This document shows positions 37,814-46,389 of a DNA stretch of 64,000 nt, one piece after another. Location: the NCBI RefSeq assembly GCF_900100695.1, contig NZ_FNCF01000001.1, positions 774,060 through 838,059 on the forward strand, written 5' to 3'. A program made the translations under genes and the position numbers. The notes under the pieces are model-generated. The model worked only from the letters and a program-made list of their open reading frames with translations. It made no database searches and had not been told where the DNA came from. The number at the start of each line of letters is the position of its first letter. Positions within the stretch are counted from its first letter, which is position 1. The DNA is from Klenkia brasiliensis (lineage in GTDB: Bacteria > Actinomycetota > Actinomycetes > Mycobacteriales > Geodermatophilaceae).

Positions 37814-38716
37814 TCAGCCCCGCCTGAGCTCGGCCGCCAGCGCGACCAGCTCCTCCAGCACGACCGCCACCACCCGGCGCTCGGCGGTGTCGGGGCGGAC
37901 CAGCGCGTCGACCTGCCGGCCCGCGCGCACCCCGGCCAGCGGCACCAGCGCGACGCCGGGGTGCCCGCCGGAGCTGTAGCGGGGCAGCAGCGAGAGGCCG
38001 TGCCCGGCGGCGACCAGGGCCTCCACCACGTGGAAGTCGTTGATCCGCTGCACCACGCGCGGCGCGGTGCCGGTCGCGACGCCGACGTCGGTGAGCACCC
38101 GGGCCACCGGGAAGCCCTCCCGGACGGCGATCCAGTCGGCCCCCGCGACGTCGGCCGGCTCCAGGGCGGCCCGCGCGGCCAACGGCGACCCGGCCGGGAC
38201 GGCGACGTCCAGCGGTTCGCGCAGCAGCGGCACCACGTGCACGTCGGGGCCCCACCCCGGGTCGGCCTCGGCCGGGCGGTGCGCGACCACCACGTCGTGC
38301 CGGTCGGTCAGCGCGGGGAAGGCGTGCTGGGCGACGTCCTCGTCGGCGCACTCCACGGTGATGCCGCCCCGGGCGGCCACCCGCGTGAGCAGCCCGGGCA
38401 GCAGCATCCAGGCCGCGCTCTGGAACGCCGAGACCCGCACGGTGCCGGTGGGCGCCCCGGCGAAGGCGGCGCACGCGGTGCGGGCCCGCTCCAGCGCCAC
38501 CGCGACGTCGACGGCCGCGTCGGCCAGCGCGTCCCCGGCCGGGGTCAGCCGGAGCCCGCGGCCGACCCGCTCGGTGAGCGGCACCCCGGCGTCCCGGGTG
38601 AGCACGGCCAGCTGCTGGGAGACCGCGGACGGCGTCAGGTGCAGCACCGCGGCGGCGGCGGTCACGCCGCCCTGGCTGCGCACCGCGCGGAGGGTCTCCA
38701 GCGCCCGGACATCCAT
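37814..38716 (-). CDS. LysR-family transcriptional regulator
   Basis: The 300-residue protein has the LysR winged helix (residues 1-60, LETLRAVRSQGGVTAAAAVLHLTPSAVSQQLAVL) and a periplasmic-binding-type effector domain (about 88-295). It diverges from an EamA-type exporter gene; the two starts are 72 bp apart. The usual LysR arrangement suggests that it controls that exporter in response to the exported metabolite. Its inducer is unknown. Confidence 0.92.
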   Translation of the reverse strand: MDVRALETLRAVRSQGGVTAAAAVLHLTPSAVSQQLAVLTRDAGVPLTERVGRGLRLTPAGDALADAAVDVAVALERARTACAAFAGAPTGTVRVSAFQSAAWMLLPGLLTRVAARGGITVECADEDVAQHAFPALTDRHDVVVAHRPAEADPGWGPDVHVVPLLREPLDVAVPAGSPLAARAALEPADVAGADWIAVREGFPVARVLTDVGVATGTAPRVVQRINDFHVVEALVAAGHGLSLLPRYSSGGHPGVALVPLAGVRAGRQVDALVRPDTAERRVVAVVLEELVALAAELRRG

Positions 38717-38788
38717 GAAGCAAAGCTACATCGACAGCGCACCAGCATTCGATGGTGCTGCACGACGGTGCGGCGCAGAGTGGACGCC

Positions 38789-39787
38789 GTGAGCACCCGG
38801 GACCGCCTGCTGGCCTGCCTCGTCGCCGTCTGCTGGGGGCTGAACTTCGTCGCCATCCACCTCTCGCTGCAGCAGTTCCCGCCCTTCTTCCTGGTGGCGC
38901 TGCGGTTCGCGCTGCTGGCGGTGCCCACCCTGCTGCTGGTGCCCCGGCCCGGCGTCCCGTGGCGATGGGTGCTCGGCTACGGGGTCGGCTTCGGCGTCCT
39001 GCAGTTCCTCTTCCTCTACCTGGCGATGGCCGTCGGGATGCCCACCGGGCTGGCCTCGCTGGTGCTGCAGTCCTCGGCGCCGTTCACGGTGCTGCTGGCC
39101 GGCGTGCTGCTGCGGGAGCGGATCAGCGGCCGGCAGGCCCTCGGGGTGGCGGTCGCCATCGCCGGGCTGGCCGGGATCGCGGTGCACCGCGCCGACGTCG
39201 ACGGCGGGGCCCTGCTGCTGCCGGTGCTGCTCACCCTCTGCGGCGGGCTGGGCTGGGCGCTGGGCAACCTGGCCACCCGACAGGCCCGCGCGACCCACCC
39301 GCTGCGGCTGACGCTGTGGATGTCGGTCGTGCCCCCGCTGCCGATGCTGGCGGTGTCGCTGCTGGTCGAGGGCCCGGCGCAGATCGGCCGCTCGTTCACC
39401 GGCCTGGGGACGACGACCGGCCTGCTCGCCGTCGGCGGCCTGGCCTACACGGTGCTGGTGGGCACCGTCCTGGGCTCCGGGCTGTGGGCGACGCTGCTGA
39501 GCCGCAACCCGTCGTCCTCGGTGGCGCCCTTCTCGATGCTGGTGCCCGTGGTCGGCATCGGGGCGGCCTGGCTGCTGCTGGGCGAGCCCACCTCGGCGGC
39601 CGAGCTGGCCTGGGGCGGTCTGGTGGTCGGCGGCGTGCTGGTCGGCTCGACCGGCTCAGCGCGGGCGGCGCACCGGCGGCAGCTTCGCCGCGACCGTGCG
39701 GGCGAGGAAGCCGCCGACCACCGCGGCCAGCACCCCGACCAGGACGACGAAGCCGCTGCCGACCTCGCGGGCGCCCAGCGCCTGTAG
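38789..39787 (+). CDS. EamA/DMT-family transporter, with tail antisense to the next gene
   Basis: The 332-residue membrane protein has ten hydrophobic segments in two EamA repeats, with the signatures [20 protein letters not shown] and [22 protein letters not shown] carriers of this group export amino acids or other metabolites. After the last segment a 45-residue charged tail (about 288-332) extends through 132 bp that also encode a small membrane protein on the other strand. The family usually ends near residue 300, so the tail probably reflects a lost stop codon. CAGAGT and a 7-nt gap support GTG 38789; the LysR neighbour is the likely regulator. Confidence 0.88.
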   Translation: MSTRDRLLACLVAVCWGLNFVAIHLSLQQFPPFFLVALRFALLAVPTLLLVPRPGVPWRWVLGYGVGFGVLQFLFLYLAMAVGMPTGLASLVLQSSAPFTVLLAGVLLRERISGRQALGVAVAIAGLAGIAVHRADVDGGALLLPVLLTLCGGLGWALGNLATRQARATHPLRLTLWMSVVPPLPMLAVSLLVEGPAQIGRSFTGLGTTTGLLAVGGLAYTVLVGTVLGSGLWATLLSRNPSSSVAPFSMLVPVVGIGAAWLLLGEPTSAAELAWGGLVVGGVLVGSTGSARAAHRRQLRRDRAGEEAADHRGQHPDQDDEAAADLAGAQRL

Positions 39788-39877
39788 CGCGAAGAAGCAC
39801 AGCGCGGCGACCAGCAGCGCCAGGCCCACGCCCAGCAGCACCACGAACCAGGCTGGTTGTCGCTCGTCGTCCGCCAC
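39656..39877 (-). CDS. Small two-helix membrane protein of unknown function
   Basis: This 73-residue protein has a short hydrophilic start ([10 protein letters not shown]), a first membrane segment ([22 protein letters not shown]), a short polar loop, a second segment ([19 protein letters not shown]) and a basic end (KLPPVRRPR). I do not recognise the family. The start is decided by CAGACT, 7 nt before GTG 39877. Its coding end lies antisense to the tail of the EamA gene. It shares a compact back-to-back promoter with arcA. Confidence 0.7.
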   Translation of the reverse strand: MADDERQPAWFVVLLGVGLALLVAALCFFALQALGAREVGSGFVVLVGVLAAVVGGFLARTVAAKLPPVRRPR

Positions 39878-39881
39878 AGGG

Positions 39882-39890
39882 CACAGTCTG
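39882..39890. promoter_or_regulatory. Back-to-back leaderless promoter pair (arcA / small membrane protein)
   Basis: CACAGT (39882-39887) on the plus strand and CAGACT (39890-39885) on the minus strand overlap by 3 bp. Each is placed as a -10 hexamer, 6 nt before ATG 39894 and 7 nt before GTG 39877. The predicted transcription starts are 17 bp apart and point in opposite directions. This matches the geometry described for bacterial promoters whose symmetric -10 element fires both ways. Confidence 0.55.
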
Positions 39891-39893
39891 CCC

Positions 39894-41102
39894 ATGACTT
39901 CTCCCCTGGTCACCAGCGAGGTCGGCCGGCTGCGCACCGTGCTGCTGCACCGGCCCGGGGCCGAGCTGCGCCGCCTGACCCCCCGCAACAACGACGAGCT
40001 GCTCTTCGACGGCGTGCCGTGGGTGGCCCGGGCCCAGGAGGAGCACGACGCCTTCGCCGCGGCGCTGACCGACCGCGGGGTCGAGGTGCTGCACCTGGAC
40101 CGGCTGCTGGCCGAGGTGCTCGACGTCCCCGCCGCCCGGGAGCAGCTGGTCGCCGCGGCCGTCGACGACCCCCGCATCGGGGCCACCCTGCGGCGCACCA
40201 GCGCCGAGCACCTGTCCGGGCTGGCCTCGGCCGACCTGGCCGCCGCGCTCATCGGCGGCGTGGCCCACGACGAGCTGCCCGGCGCCCGGGGGCTGGCCTT
40301 CGAGCTGATGGGCCCCGGCGACTTCGTGGTCCGGCCGCTGCCGAACCTGCTGTTCACCCGCGACTCCAGCGTCTGGGTCGGCGACCAGGTGGCCATCACC
40401 TCACTGGCCATGCCGGCCCGGCACCGGGAGTCCACGATCACCGGCGCGGTCTACGCCCACCACCCGCGGTTCGCCGGGCCGCAGCGGCTCTACGACCCCG
40501 GTCTGGAGCACCTCGAGGGCGGCGACGTCCTGCTGCTGGCGCCCGGCGTGCTGGCGGTCGGCGTGGGCGAGCGGACCACCGCGGGCGGGGCCGAGCGGCT
40601 GGCCCGCCGGGTCTTCGCCCGCGGCCTGGCGCACACCGTGCTCGTCGTCCCCATCGCCCAGGAACGGGCGACGATGCACCTGGACACCATCGCCACGATG
40701 GTCGACGTCGACGCCATGGTCATGTACCCCGCGGTCGCCGACACCCTGGTCGCGTGGACCGTGCGGGCCGGCGACGACCCGGAGGAGGGCGACCTGCGGG
40801 TGGGCGGCCCGCAGCCGTTCCTCACCGCCGCCGCCGCCGCGATGGGCATCGACCGGCTGCGGCTGATCGACACCGGCCTGGACCCGGTCACCGCCGAGCG
40901 CGAGCAGTGGGACGACGGCAACAACACCCTCTGCATCGGCCCCCGGCTGGCGGTGGCCTACGAGCGCAACACGGTGACCAACAAGGCGCTGGAGGACGCC
41001 GGCATCGAGGTGGTGCCGATCGCCGGCGACCAGCTCGGCAGCGGCCGGGGCGGCCCGCGGTGCATGAGCTGCCCGGTCGTGCGGGACGCCTCACCGGCCT
41101 GA
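39894..41102 (+). CDS. arcA: Arginine deiminase
   Basis: Arginine deiminase hydrolyses L-arginine to citrulline and ammonia, the first step of the arginine deiminase pathway (ATP formation and acid protection). The 402-residue protein has [30 protein letters not shown] (about residues 143-157), [25 protein letters not shown] (about 259-271) and the catalytic cysteine loop [14 protein letters not shown] near the C-terminus. No ornithine carbamoyltransferase or carbamate kinase gene is adjacent. CACAGT precedes the ATG by 6 nt. The end overlaps the convergent oxidase by 12 bp. Confidence 0.95.
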   Translation: MTSPLVTSEVGRLRTVLLHRPGAELRRLTPRNNDELLFDGVPWVARAQEEHDAFAAALTDRGVEVLHLDRLLAEVLDVPAAREQLVAAAVDDPRIGATLRRTSAEHLSGLASADLAAALIGGVAHDELPGARGLAFELMGPGDFVVRPLPNLLFTRDSSVWVGDQVAITSLAMPARHRESTITGAVYAHHPRFAGPQRLYDPGLEHLEGGDVLLLAPGVLAVGVGERTTAGGAERLARRVFARGLAHTVLVVPIAQERATMHLDTIATMVDVDAMVMYPAVADTLVAWTVRAGDDPEEGDLRVGGPQPFLTAAAAAMGIDRLRLIDTGLDPVTAEREQWDDGNNTLCIGPRLAVAYERNTVTNKALEDAGIEVVPIAGDQLGSGRGGPRCMSCPVVRDASPA

Positions 41103-42308
41103 GCGGACCCCCAGCGCGACCACCGACGGCGAGGCGAACACGCCGTCGGGGTCCAGGGCGTCGAACAGCTCCCGGGCCCGGTCCAGGCAGGGCACGACCG
41201 CGGCCAGCTCGGCGGCCCGCAGCGGGTGCGCCTTGCCCCAGTGCGGCCGGGCCCCGAACGGCGCGAGCACCTCGGTGACCAGCGGCACCGCCTCGGCCAG
41301 CGTCCCCGGGGTGCGCCGCCAGGTGAAGTGCACCGCCAGGGAGTCCCGGCCGTGCGCCATCGACAGCCACAGGTCGTCGGCGGCGACCGTGCGCAGCTCG
41401 CCGACGACCAGGTGCTCCCGGAACCGGTCGGCGACCCCGGCCAGGGCGGCGACGACGTCGGTGGTGTCGGCCCGGTCGACGAAGAACTCCGACTGCACCT
41501 CGTCGCCGTTGCTGGGGGTCGCGTCGTGCCGGAAGTGCGGCAGCCGCTCGTGCCACGGGCCGGGGACGCCGCCCTGCGGGGTGACGTTGCCGACGATCTC
41601 GTCGGTGATCCGGTCCCGGCTCACCGGGTCGCGGGGCGCGCCGAGCAGCTCGTCGGGGACGTCGGCGGGCAGCCGGGTCTTCACCCACAAGTCCGCCGAC
41701 CCGTCCCACCGGGTGAACGCGCTGACGCTGTCCCCCGCGGCGAACGCCCCGGCGACGTCGGCCAGCGGGGCGCCGCGGTAGACGTCCTGCCGCACGTCGT
41801 AGGTGGGCTCGGTGGCCAGCACCAGCTCGGTGACCACGCCGGTCGAGCCGAGCGCCACGGCCTGGGCGGCGACGTCGTCCCTGGACACCTCGGCGACCTC
41901 GCCGTCGGGCCCGACCCGGCGGAACGAGCGCACCGCGGTGGCCAGCGCCCCGGCCCGGTCCCCCGAGCCGTGCGTGCCGGTGGCCACCGCGCCGCCGACG
42001 GAGATGTGCGGCAACGAGCCCAGGTTGTGCAGCGCCCGGCCGTGCCGCTGCAGCTCGCGGGCCAGCGCCCCGAAGGTGGTGCCGGCGGTGACGGCCACCG
42101 TGCCGTCGTCGCGAACCTGCACCCGGTCGGGGAGTGCGGTCAGGTCGACCAGCACGCCCGGGGAGTCGGCCAGGCCGTTGAAGGTGTGCCGGGTCCCCAG
42201 GGCGCGCACCGCGCGGGCGCCCCGGACGACCTCCTGCAGCTCCTCGGTGGTGCGCGGGCGCTCGACCCGTGCGGTGTAGGTGTACGTGCCGGCCCAGTCC
42301 TGTTCCAC
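41091..42308 (-). CDS. aldO: Alditol oxidase (FAD, AldO/xylitol-oxidase type)
   Basis: The enzyme oxidises the terminal alcohol of polyols such as xylitol or sorbitol with O2, releasing H2O2. The 405-residue protein matches the AldO family: [16 protein letters not shown] (about residues 34-49) holds the histidine that carries covalent FAD, and [20 protein letters not shown] (about 98-117) follows. From memory of Streptomyces AldO, the substrate residues correspond to Ser in HGSG, Glu in ELRTVAA, His in VHFTW and Lys in HWGK, and all are present. The same family is often labelled D-arabinono-1,4-lactone oxidase. TACGGT lies 6 nt before GTG 42308. Confidence 0.9.
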   Translation of the reverse strand: MEQDWAGTYTYTARVERPRTTEELQEVVRGARAVRALGTRHTFNGLADSPGVLVDLTALPDRVQVRDDGTVAVTAGTTFGALARELQRHGRALHNLGSLPHISVGGAVATGTHGSGDRAGALATAVRSFRRVGPDGEVAEVSRDDVAAQAVALGSTGVVTELVLATEPTYDVRQDVYRGAPLADVAGAFAAGDSVSAFTRWDGSADLWVKTRLPADVPDELLGAPRDPVSRDRITDEIVGNVTPQGGVPGPWHERLPHFRHDATPSNGDEVQSEFFVDRADTTDVVAALAGVADRFREHLVVGELRTVAADDLWLSMAHGRDSLAVHFTWRRTPGTLAEAVPLVTEVLAPFGARPHWGKAHPLRAAELAAVVPCLDRARELFDALDPDGVFASPSVVALGVRSGR

Positions 42309-42337
42309 GCGCCCACCGTAGGCGGCCGGGTAGACCA

Positions 42338-42374
42338 GTACGCGCGTACCGTTTTTCCGGTACGGTCGTACCGG
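42338..42374. promoter_or_regulatory. Two inverted repeats, likely TetR operators
   Basis: GTACGCGCGTAC (42338-42349) is a perfect 12-bp palindrome. CCGGTACGGTCGTACCGG (42357-42374) is an 8-2-8 inverted repeat. Both share the core GTACG/CGTAC. They lie just before the SMR exporter and TetR genes, and close to the start of the divergent aldO gene, so the TetR protein is the likely binder. Confidence 0.6.
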
Positions 42375-42394
42375 TCGATGGGGAGGAGGCCGAC

Positions 42395-42721
42395 GTGGCC
42401 TGGGTGCTGGTGGTCGTGGCCGGTCTGTTCGAGACGGCGTTCGCGGTGTCGCTGAAGAACTCGGAGGGGTTCAGCCGGCTGTGGTGGACGCTGTCCTTCG
42501 TCGTCTGCGCCGGGATCAGCTTCACCCTGCTGACGATCGCGCTGCGCGACCTCCCGGTGGGCACCGCCTACGCCGTGTGGACCGGCATCGGCGCGGCCGG
42601 CACGGCGGTCGTGGGCATGGTGCTGCTGGGCGACCCGGTGGGCACGGTGCGCATCCTGTCCATCCTGCTCATCGTCGCCGGCGTCGTCGGGCTCAACCTG
42701 GCGCCCTCCTCGGCGCACTGA
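42395..42721 (+). CDS. SMR-family efflux protein, Gdx/SugE type
   Basis: This 108-residue protein has four membrane segments and is a small multidrug resistance carrier. The membrane glutamate that couples proton exchange lies in VVAGLFETAFAV (about residue 13). The block LKNSEGFSRLW and the segment GTAYAVWTGIGAAGTAVVGMVLLGD match the Gdx/SugE branch, which exports guanidinium, better than EmrE. I see no guanidine riboswitch; control by the downstream TetR gene is more likely. GTG 42395 follows GGAGGAGG. Function in guanidine export is inferred from the family only. Confidence 0.88.
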   Translation: MAWVLVVVAGLFETAFAVSLKNSEGFSRLWWTLSFVVCAGISFTLLTIALRDLPVGTAYAVWTGIGAAGTAVVGMVLLGDPVGTVRILSILLIVAGVVGLNLAPSSAH

Positions 42722-42722
42722 C

Positions 42723-43316
42723 GTGACCACCCCGCCGGGCACCACCCGCAAGGGCGGGGCCCGCCGCGACGCGATCGTCGCCGCCGCCGCGCAGCTGGTG
42801 GGCCGGGCCGGGCCGGACGCCGTCACGCACCGCGCCGTGGCCACCGCCGCCGGGGTGCCGCTGGCCGCCACCACGTACTACTTCCGCGACCTCGACGACC
42901 TGCTCGTCTCGGCGGTCACCCAGGTCGGGGAGCGGGAGACCGCGACGGCCGCCCGCCTGGTGGCCGCGCTGCCCGCCGGGCGGCGCAGCACGCGCGACAC
43001 CGCAACCGTGGTGCTCGACGTCCTGCTCGGTGCCGACCGGCGCACCGACGAACAGCTGCAGGCCTACTACGAGCGCTGGCTGGCCGGCGGCCGGCACCCC
43101 GCCCTGCGGCCGGTGCTCGTGGCCACCCGCGCCCGCGTGGACGAGCTGCTCACCGAGGTCCTGGTCCGCGGCGGGCACCGCGAGGTCCCGGTCGCCCGGC
43201 TGGTCGCGCTGGCCGACGGCACCGCGCTGTCGGCCCTCGTCGAGGGGCAGGGCGGGGCGCGGGCGGCCACCGAGGACGCCGTGGCCGAGCTGCTCAGCCG
43301 CCGTCGGCGTTGGTGA
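42723..43316 (+). CDS. TetR-family regulator of the SMR exporter
   Basis: The 197-residue protein has an N-terminal TetR helix-turn-helix (residues about 12-58, with AVTHRAVATAAGVPLAATTYYFRDLDDLL) and a helical C-terminal ligand-binding half. It starts one base after the exporter stop, so the two genes are one unit. The two GTACG-type inverted repeats upstream of the exporter are its likely operators. Its ligand is probably an exporter substrate. Confidence 0.9.
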   Translation: MTTPPGTTRKGGARRDAIVAAAAQLVGRAGPDAVTHRAVATAAGVPLAATTYYFRDLDDLLVSAVTQVGERETATAARLVAALPAGRRSTRDTATVVLDVLLGADRRTDEQLQAYYERWLAGGRHPALRPVLVATRARVDELLTEVLVRGGHREVPVARLVALADGTALSALVEGQGGARAATEDAVAELLSRRRRW

Positions 43317-43336
43317 CGTCCGCTGCGTAAACCGTG

Positions 43337-43362
43337 GTTACACCGACCGGGGGGCGGGGTAC
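43337..43362 (+). promoter_or_regulatory. Sigma-B-like promoter of the DUF4383 gene
   Basis: GTTA (43337-43340), a 16-nt spacer and GGGTAC (43357-43362) resemble the general-stress consensus GTTT-N13-16-GGGTAT. The layout matches the element before the lipoprotein gene (1830-1855). It lies 42 nt before ATG 43405. Confidence 0.45.
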
Positions 43363-43404
43363 CGGGCCGTTCGTCGTTCAGCCACGAGCGCCAGGAGGCT
43401 CCCC

Positions 43405-44103
43405 ATGACCACGGCACCGACCCGACCCACCCGGACCCCTCCTCGTCTGCACGAGGACGTCGCCGAGACCCCCACCGCCCGCCGGGTGAAGACCGTCCAC
43501 CGCATCGGCGCCTACACCGTCGCCGCCGTCCTCGCGGTGTTCGGCGTCCTCGGCTTCATCGGCGGTCTGGACTACTTCTCCACCGACGGCGGCCAGGTGG
43601 CCGGCCTGTCGTCCAACGGCCTGCTGTCCACCATCTCGCTGCTCACGGCCGCCGTGCTGGTGGCCGGCGCGGTCAAGGGCGGCCGCGTCGCCGGCATCGT
43701 GATGACCGGCGTGGGCACCGCGTTCCTCCTGTCGGCGTTCTGGCACCTGTTCGTGCTGAACACGCAGCTGAACGTGCTGGCCTTCCAGATGTCGAACGTG
43801 ATCTTCTCGATCGTCGTGGGCCTGCTGCTGCTCACCCTGGGCCTGTACGGCCGGGTCAGCGGCAACCTGCCCGACGACAACCCCTACCGGGCCAACCTGG
43901 TCACCCGGGCCCAGGACGACGAGGAGGAGCCCGACCTCCCGGCCCGGACCCCCGAGGAGCGCCGGGTCGAGGTGGCCATCCGGGAGGCCGAGATCGCCGT
44001 CGCCGAGCACCGCGCCACGCCCGAGCAGGCCGCCCGGGTCGAGGCGATGCGCTCCGAGCGCACCAAGGCCGGCCGTCGCCGGGTCTGGGTGCAGTACAGC
44101 TGA
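43405..44103 (+). CDS. DUF4383 membrane protein with charged cytosolic tail
   Basis: The 232-residue protein has four membrane segments (residues about 34-155), the DUF4383 pattern, with HRIGAYTVAAVLAVFGVLGFIGGLDYF and TAFLLSAFWHLFVLNTQLNVLAF. A charged, helical C-terminal tail (about 165-232) is rich in Glu and Arg, with RVEVAIREAEIAVAEHRATPEQAARVEAMRSER, and may form a coiled coil. The role of the family is unknown. The gene has a perfect AGGAGG box 6 nt before the ATG and a sigma-B-like promoter, which points to stress-induced expression. Confidence 0.82.
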   Translation: MTTAPTRPTRTPPRLHEDVAETPTARRVKTVHRIGAYTVAAVLAVFGVLGFIGGLDYFSTDGGQVAGLSSNGLLSTISLLTAAVLVAGAVKGGRVAGIVMTGVGTAFLLSAFWHLFVLNTQLNVLAFQMSNVIFSIVVGLLLLTLGLYGRVSGNLPDDNPYRANLVTRAQDDEEEPDLPARTPEERRVEVAIREAEIAVAEHRATPEQAARVEAMRSERTKAGRRRVWVQYS

Positions 44104-44109
44104 CCGCGT

Positions 44110-44139
44110 CCGGGCGGGCCGTGCACACGGCCCGCCCGG
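44110..44139. terminator. Bidirectional terminator between DUF4383 and araA
   Basis: CCGGGCGGGCCGTG (44110-44123) and CACGGCCCGCCCGG (44126-44139) are exact reverse complements separated by two bases. The GC-only hairpin lies between two convergent genes and ends 4 bp before the araA stop. Confidence 0.75.
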
Positions 44140-44143
44140 CAGG

Positions 44144-45652
44144 TCACAGGCCCAGGGCCAACCGGTGGTAGGCCGCCGACCAGCGCAGCTCCTTGGCCAG
44201 GCTGCGGCGCGTGGTGTCGGCGTCGATGACCACCAGCTCCGTGCGGAACACGTCGGCGAGGTCGGTCAGCTCCGCCGTCGTCAGCTGCGTGGTGAGCACC
44301 GTGTGGTGCGGCCCGCCCGCGGTCAGCCAGCCCTCGGTGGAGGTGGCGAAGTCCGGCCGGGGCTCCCACACCGCACGGGCCACCGGCAGGTTGGGCAGCG
44401 GCTCGGACGGGTCGACGACGTCGACCTCGTTGGCCACCCAGCGGAACCGCTCGCCCAGGTCGGCCCAGCCGACCACCACGCCCTCCGCGGGGGCCGCGGA
44501 GAAGACCAGGCGGGCCGGGTCCTCCTTGCCGCCGATGCCCAGCGGGTGCACCTCGAGGGAGGGCTGCTCGCCGGCGATGGTCGGGCACACCTCGAGCATG
44601 TGCGCACCGAGGATCTTCGGGGTCTCACTGGCCAGGTCGTAGGTGTAGTCCTCCATGAAGGACGTGCCACCGGGCAGGCCGCGTGCGGCGGTCTTGAGCA
44701 CCCGCAGCAGGGCCGAGGTCTTCCAGTCGCCCTCGCCGCCGAAGCCGTAGCCGTCGGCCATCAGCCGCTGCACGGCCAGGCCCGGCAGCTGGCGCAGCGC
44801 GCCGAGGTCCTCGAAGTTGGTGGTGAAGGCACCGAAGCCGCCGTCGACCAGGAAGCGGCGCAGCGCGACCTCCAGGCGGGCCTGGTAGCGCACCGAGTCG
44901 TGCCGGTCGCCGCCCGGGCGCAGGTCGTCGGCGATCGCGTACAGGTCCAGGTACTCGGCGATGACCGCGTCGACCTCGGCGTCGGTGACGGCCTCGACGA
45001 CGGCGGCCAGGTCGTTGACGCCGTAGGTGTTCACCGAGACGCCGAAGCGCAGCTGCGCCTCGACCTTGTCGCCCTCGGTCACCGCGACGTTGCGCATGTT
45101 GTCGCCGAAGCGGGCCAGCTTGAGCGAGCGGGCCTCGGTGGCGGCGACGGCGGCGCGCGCCCAGCCGCCGACCCGGGCCTGCACGGCCGGGTTCGTGGCG
45201 TGGCCGGCGACCGTGGTGCGGGGCACCCGCAACCGGGTGAGGGCGTACCCGTACTCCCGGTCGCCGTGGGCGGCCTGGTTGAGGTTCATGAAGTCCATGT
45301 CGATCGTCGCCCAGGGCAGGGCGGCGTCGGCCTGGGTGTGCAGGTGCAGCAGCGGCTTGCGCAGCGCGTCCAGCCCGGCGATCCACATCTTGGCGGGGCT
45401 GAAGGTGTGCATCCAGGTGATGACGCCGACGCAGGCGGGGTCCTCGTTCGCCTCGCCCATGGCCCGGCGGATCGCGGCCGGCTCCTTGAGCACGGGCTTC
45501 CAGACGACCTTCACCGGGACGGTGTCCGCGCCGTCGAGCGCCGCGGCGACCCGCTGGGACTGCTCGGCGACCTGCTGCAGGGTCTCCTCGCCGTAGAGGT
45601 CCTGGCTGCCGGTGAGGAACCAGATTTCGTGGTCGGGGAACGGGCTGGTCAT
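44144..45652 (-). CDS. araA: L-arabinose isomerase
   Basis: AraA converts L-arabinose to L-ribulose, the first step of arabinose catabolism. The 502-residue protein matches the family from [18 protein letters not shown] at the start. The middle region has [17 protein letters not shown], and the C-terminal region has [20 protein letters not shown] and [10 protein letters not shown] with the metal-binding Glu and His residues (LEVCPTIAG and [11 protein letters not shown]). ATG 45652 follows the araD stop by 8 nt. It is the last gene of the araB-araD-araA unit and ends at a terminator. Confidence 0.96.
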   Translation of the reverse strand: MTSPFPDHEIWFLTGSQDLYGEETLQQVAEQSQRVAAALDGADTVPVKVVWKPVLKEPAAIRRAMGEANEDPACVGVITWMHTFSPAKMWIAGLDALRKPLLHLHTQADAALPWATIDMDFMNLNQAAHGDREYGYALTRLRVPRTTVAGHATNPAVQARVGGWARAAVAATEARSLKLARFGDNMRNVAVTEGDKVEAQLRFGVSVNTYGVNDLAAVVEAVTDAEVDAVIAEYLDLYAIADDLRPGGDRHDSVRYQARLEVALRRFLVDGGFGAFTTNFEDLGALRQLPGLAVQRLMADGYGFGGEGDWKTSALLRVLKTAARGLPGGTSFMEDYTYDLASETPKILGAHMLEVCPTIAGEQPSLEVHPLGIGGKEDPARLVFSAAPAEGVVVGWADLGERFRWVANEVDVVDPSEPLPNLPVARAVWEPRPDFATSTEGWLTAGGPHHTVLTTQLTTAELTDLADVFRTELVVIDADTTRRSLAKELRWSAAYHRLALGL

Positions 45653-45660
45653 CTGGCTGC

Positions 45661-46389
45661 TCACTTCTGTCCGTAGACGTTCTGGTAGCGCTCGTAGAGG
45701 GCGTCGATGTCGGCCTGGGGGATGGGGACGGGGGTCCCGAGCTGCATGGAGATGTGCACGGTGCGGGCGACGTCCTCGGCCATGACGGCGGACTTGACCG
45801 CGGCCCTGCCGGACTTCCCGATCGTGAACACGCCGTGGTTCTGCATGAACACCGCCGTGGAGCGGTGGCCCGACAGCGTCTCGACGATGCCGCGGCCGAT
45901 CGAGTCGTCGCCGATGAGGGCGAAGGGCCCGATCGGGATGGGCCCGCCGAACTCGTCGGCCATGGCCGTCAGCACGCACGGCACCGGCTCGGCCCGGGCG
46001 GCCCACGCCGCGGCGTAGGTGCTGTGGGTGTGCACCTGGCCGTTCACCTCGGGCATGTTCCGGTACACGTAGGCGTGCGCGTCGGTGTCGGAGGAGGGCC
46101 CGCGGACGCCGTCCACGGCGACGCCGTCCAGGTCGCAGACGGTGATGCCCTCCCAGGTCAGCCCGGCGTAGTCGACCCCGCTGCCCTTGATGACGAACAG
46201 GTCCTCACCGGGCACCCGCTCGCTGACGTTCCCCGCCGTCCAGGTGACCAGCCCGTTGCTGACCAGCAGGGCGTGCAGCGCGGCGACGTGCTCGCGCTGC
46301 TCGCGGTGGGTGCCGCGTTCCTCCCCGGCGGCCTGCCGCACGGTCAGCCGCGCGGAGGTGGGGGCGGAGCTGTCACACGCTGAGCACAT
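45661..46389 (-). CDS. araD: L-ribulose-5-phosphate 4-epimerase
   Basis: AraD converts L-ribulose 5-phosphate to D-xylulose 5-phosphate for the pentose phosphate pathway. The 242-residue zinc enzyme of the class II aldolase fold has [13 protein letters not shown] (about residues 47-59), [12 protein letters not shown], the metal-binding [12 protein letters not shown] (about 118-129) and the distal His in [15 protein letters not shown] 46389 has GAGGAG 7 nt upstream, located within the araB coding end, and the genes overlap by 17 bp. GTG 46341 would fit the family N-terminus as an alternative start. Confidence 0.95.
   Translation of the reverse strand: MCSACDSSAPTSARLTVRQAAGEERGTHREQREHVAALHALLVSNGLVTWTAGNVSERVPGEDLFVIKGSGVDYAGLTWEGITVCDLDGVAVDGVRGPSSDTDAHAYVYRNMPEVNGQVHTHSTYAAAWAARAEPVPCVLTAMADEFGGPIPIGPFALIGDDSIGRGIVETLSGHRSTAVFMQNHGVFTIGKSGRAAVKSAVMAEDVARTVHISMQLGTPVPIPQADIDALYERYQNVYGQK

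Noticed and set aside
42309-42394. Guanidine riboswitch before the Gdx-like gene
   Set aside because: The 86-bp leader is explained by two simple palindromes and lacks the conserved guanidine-I, -II or -III motifs.
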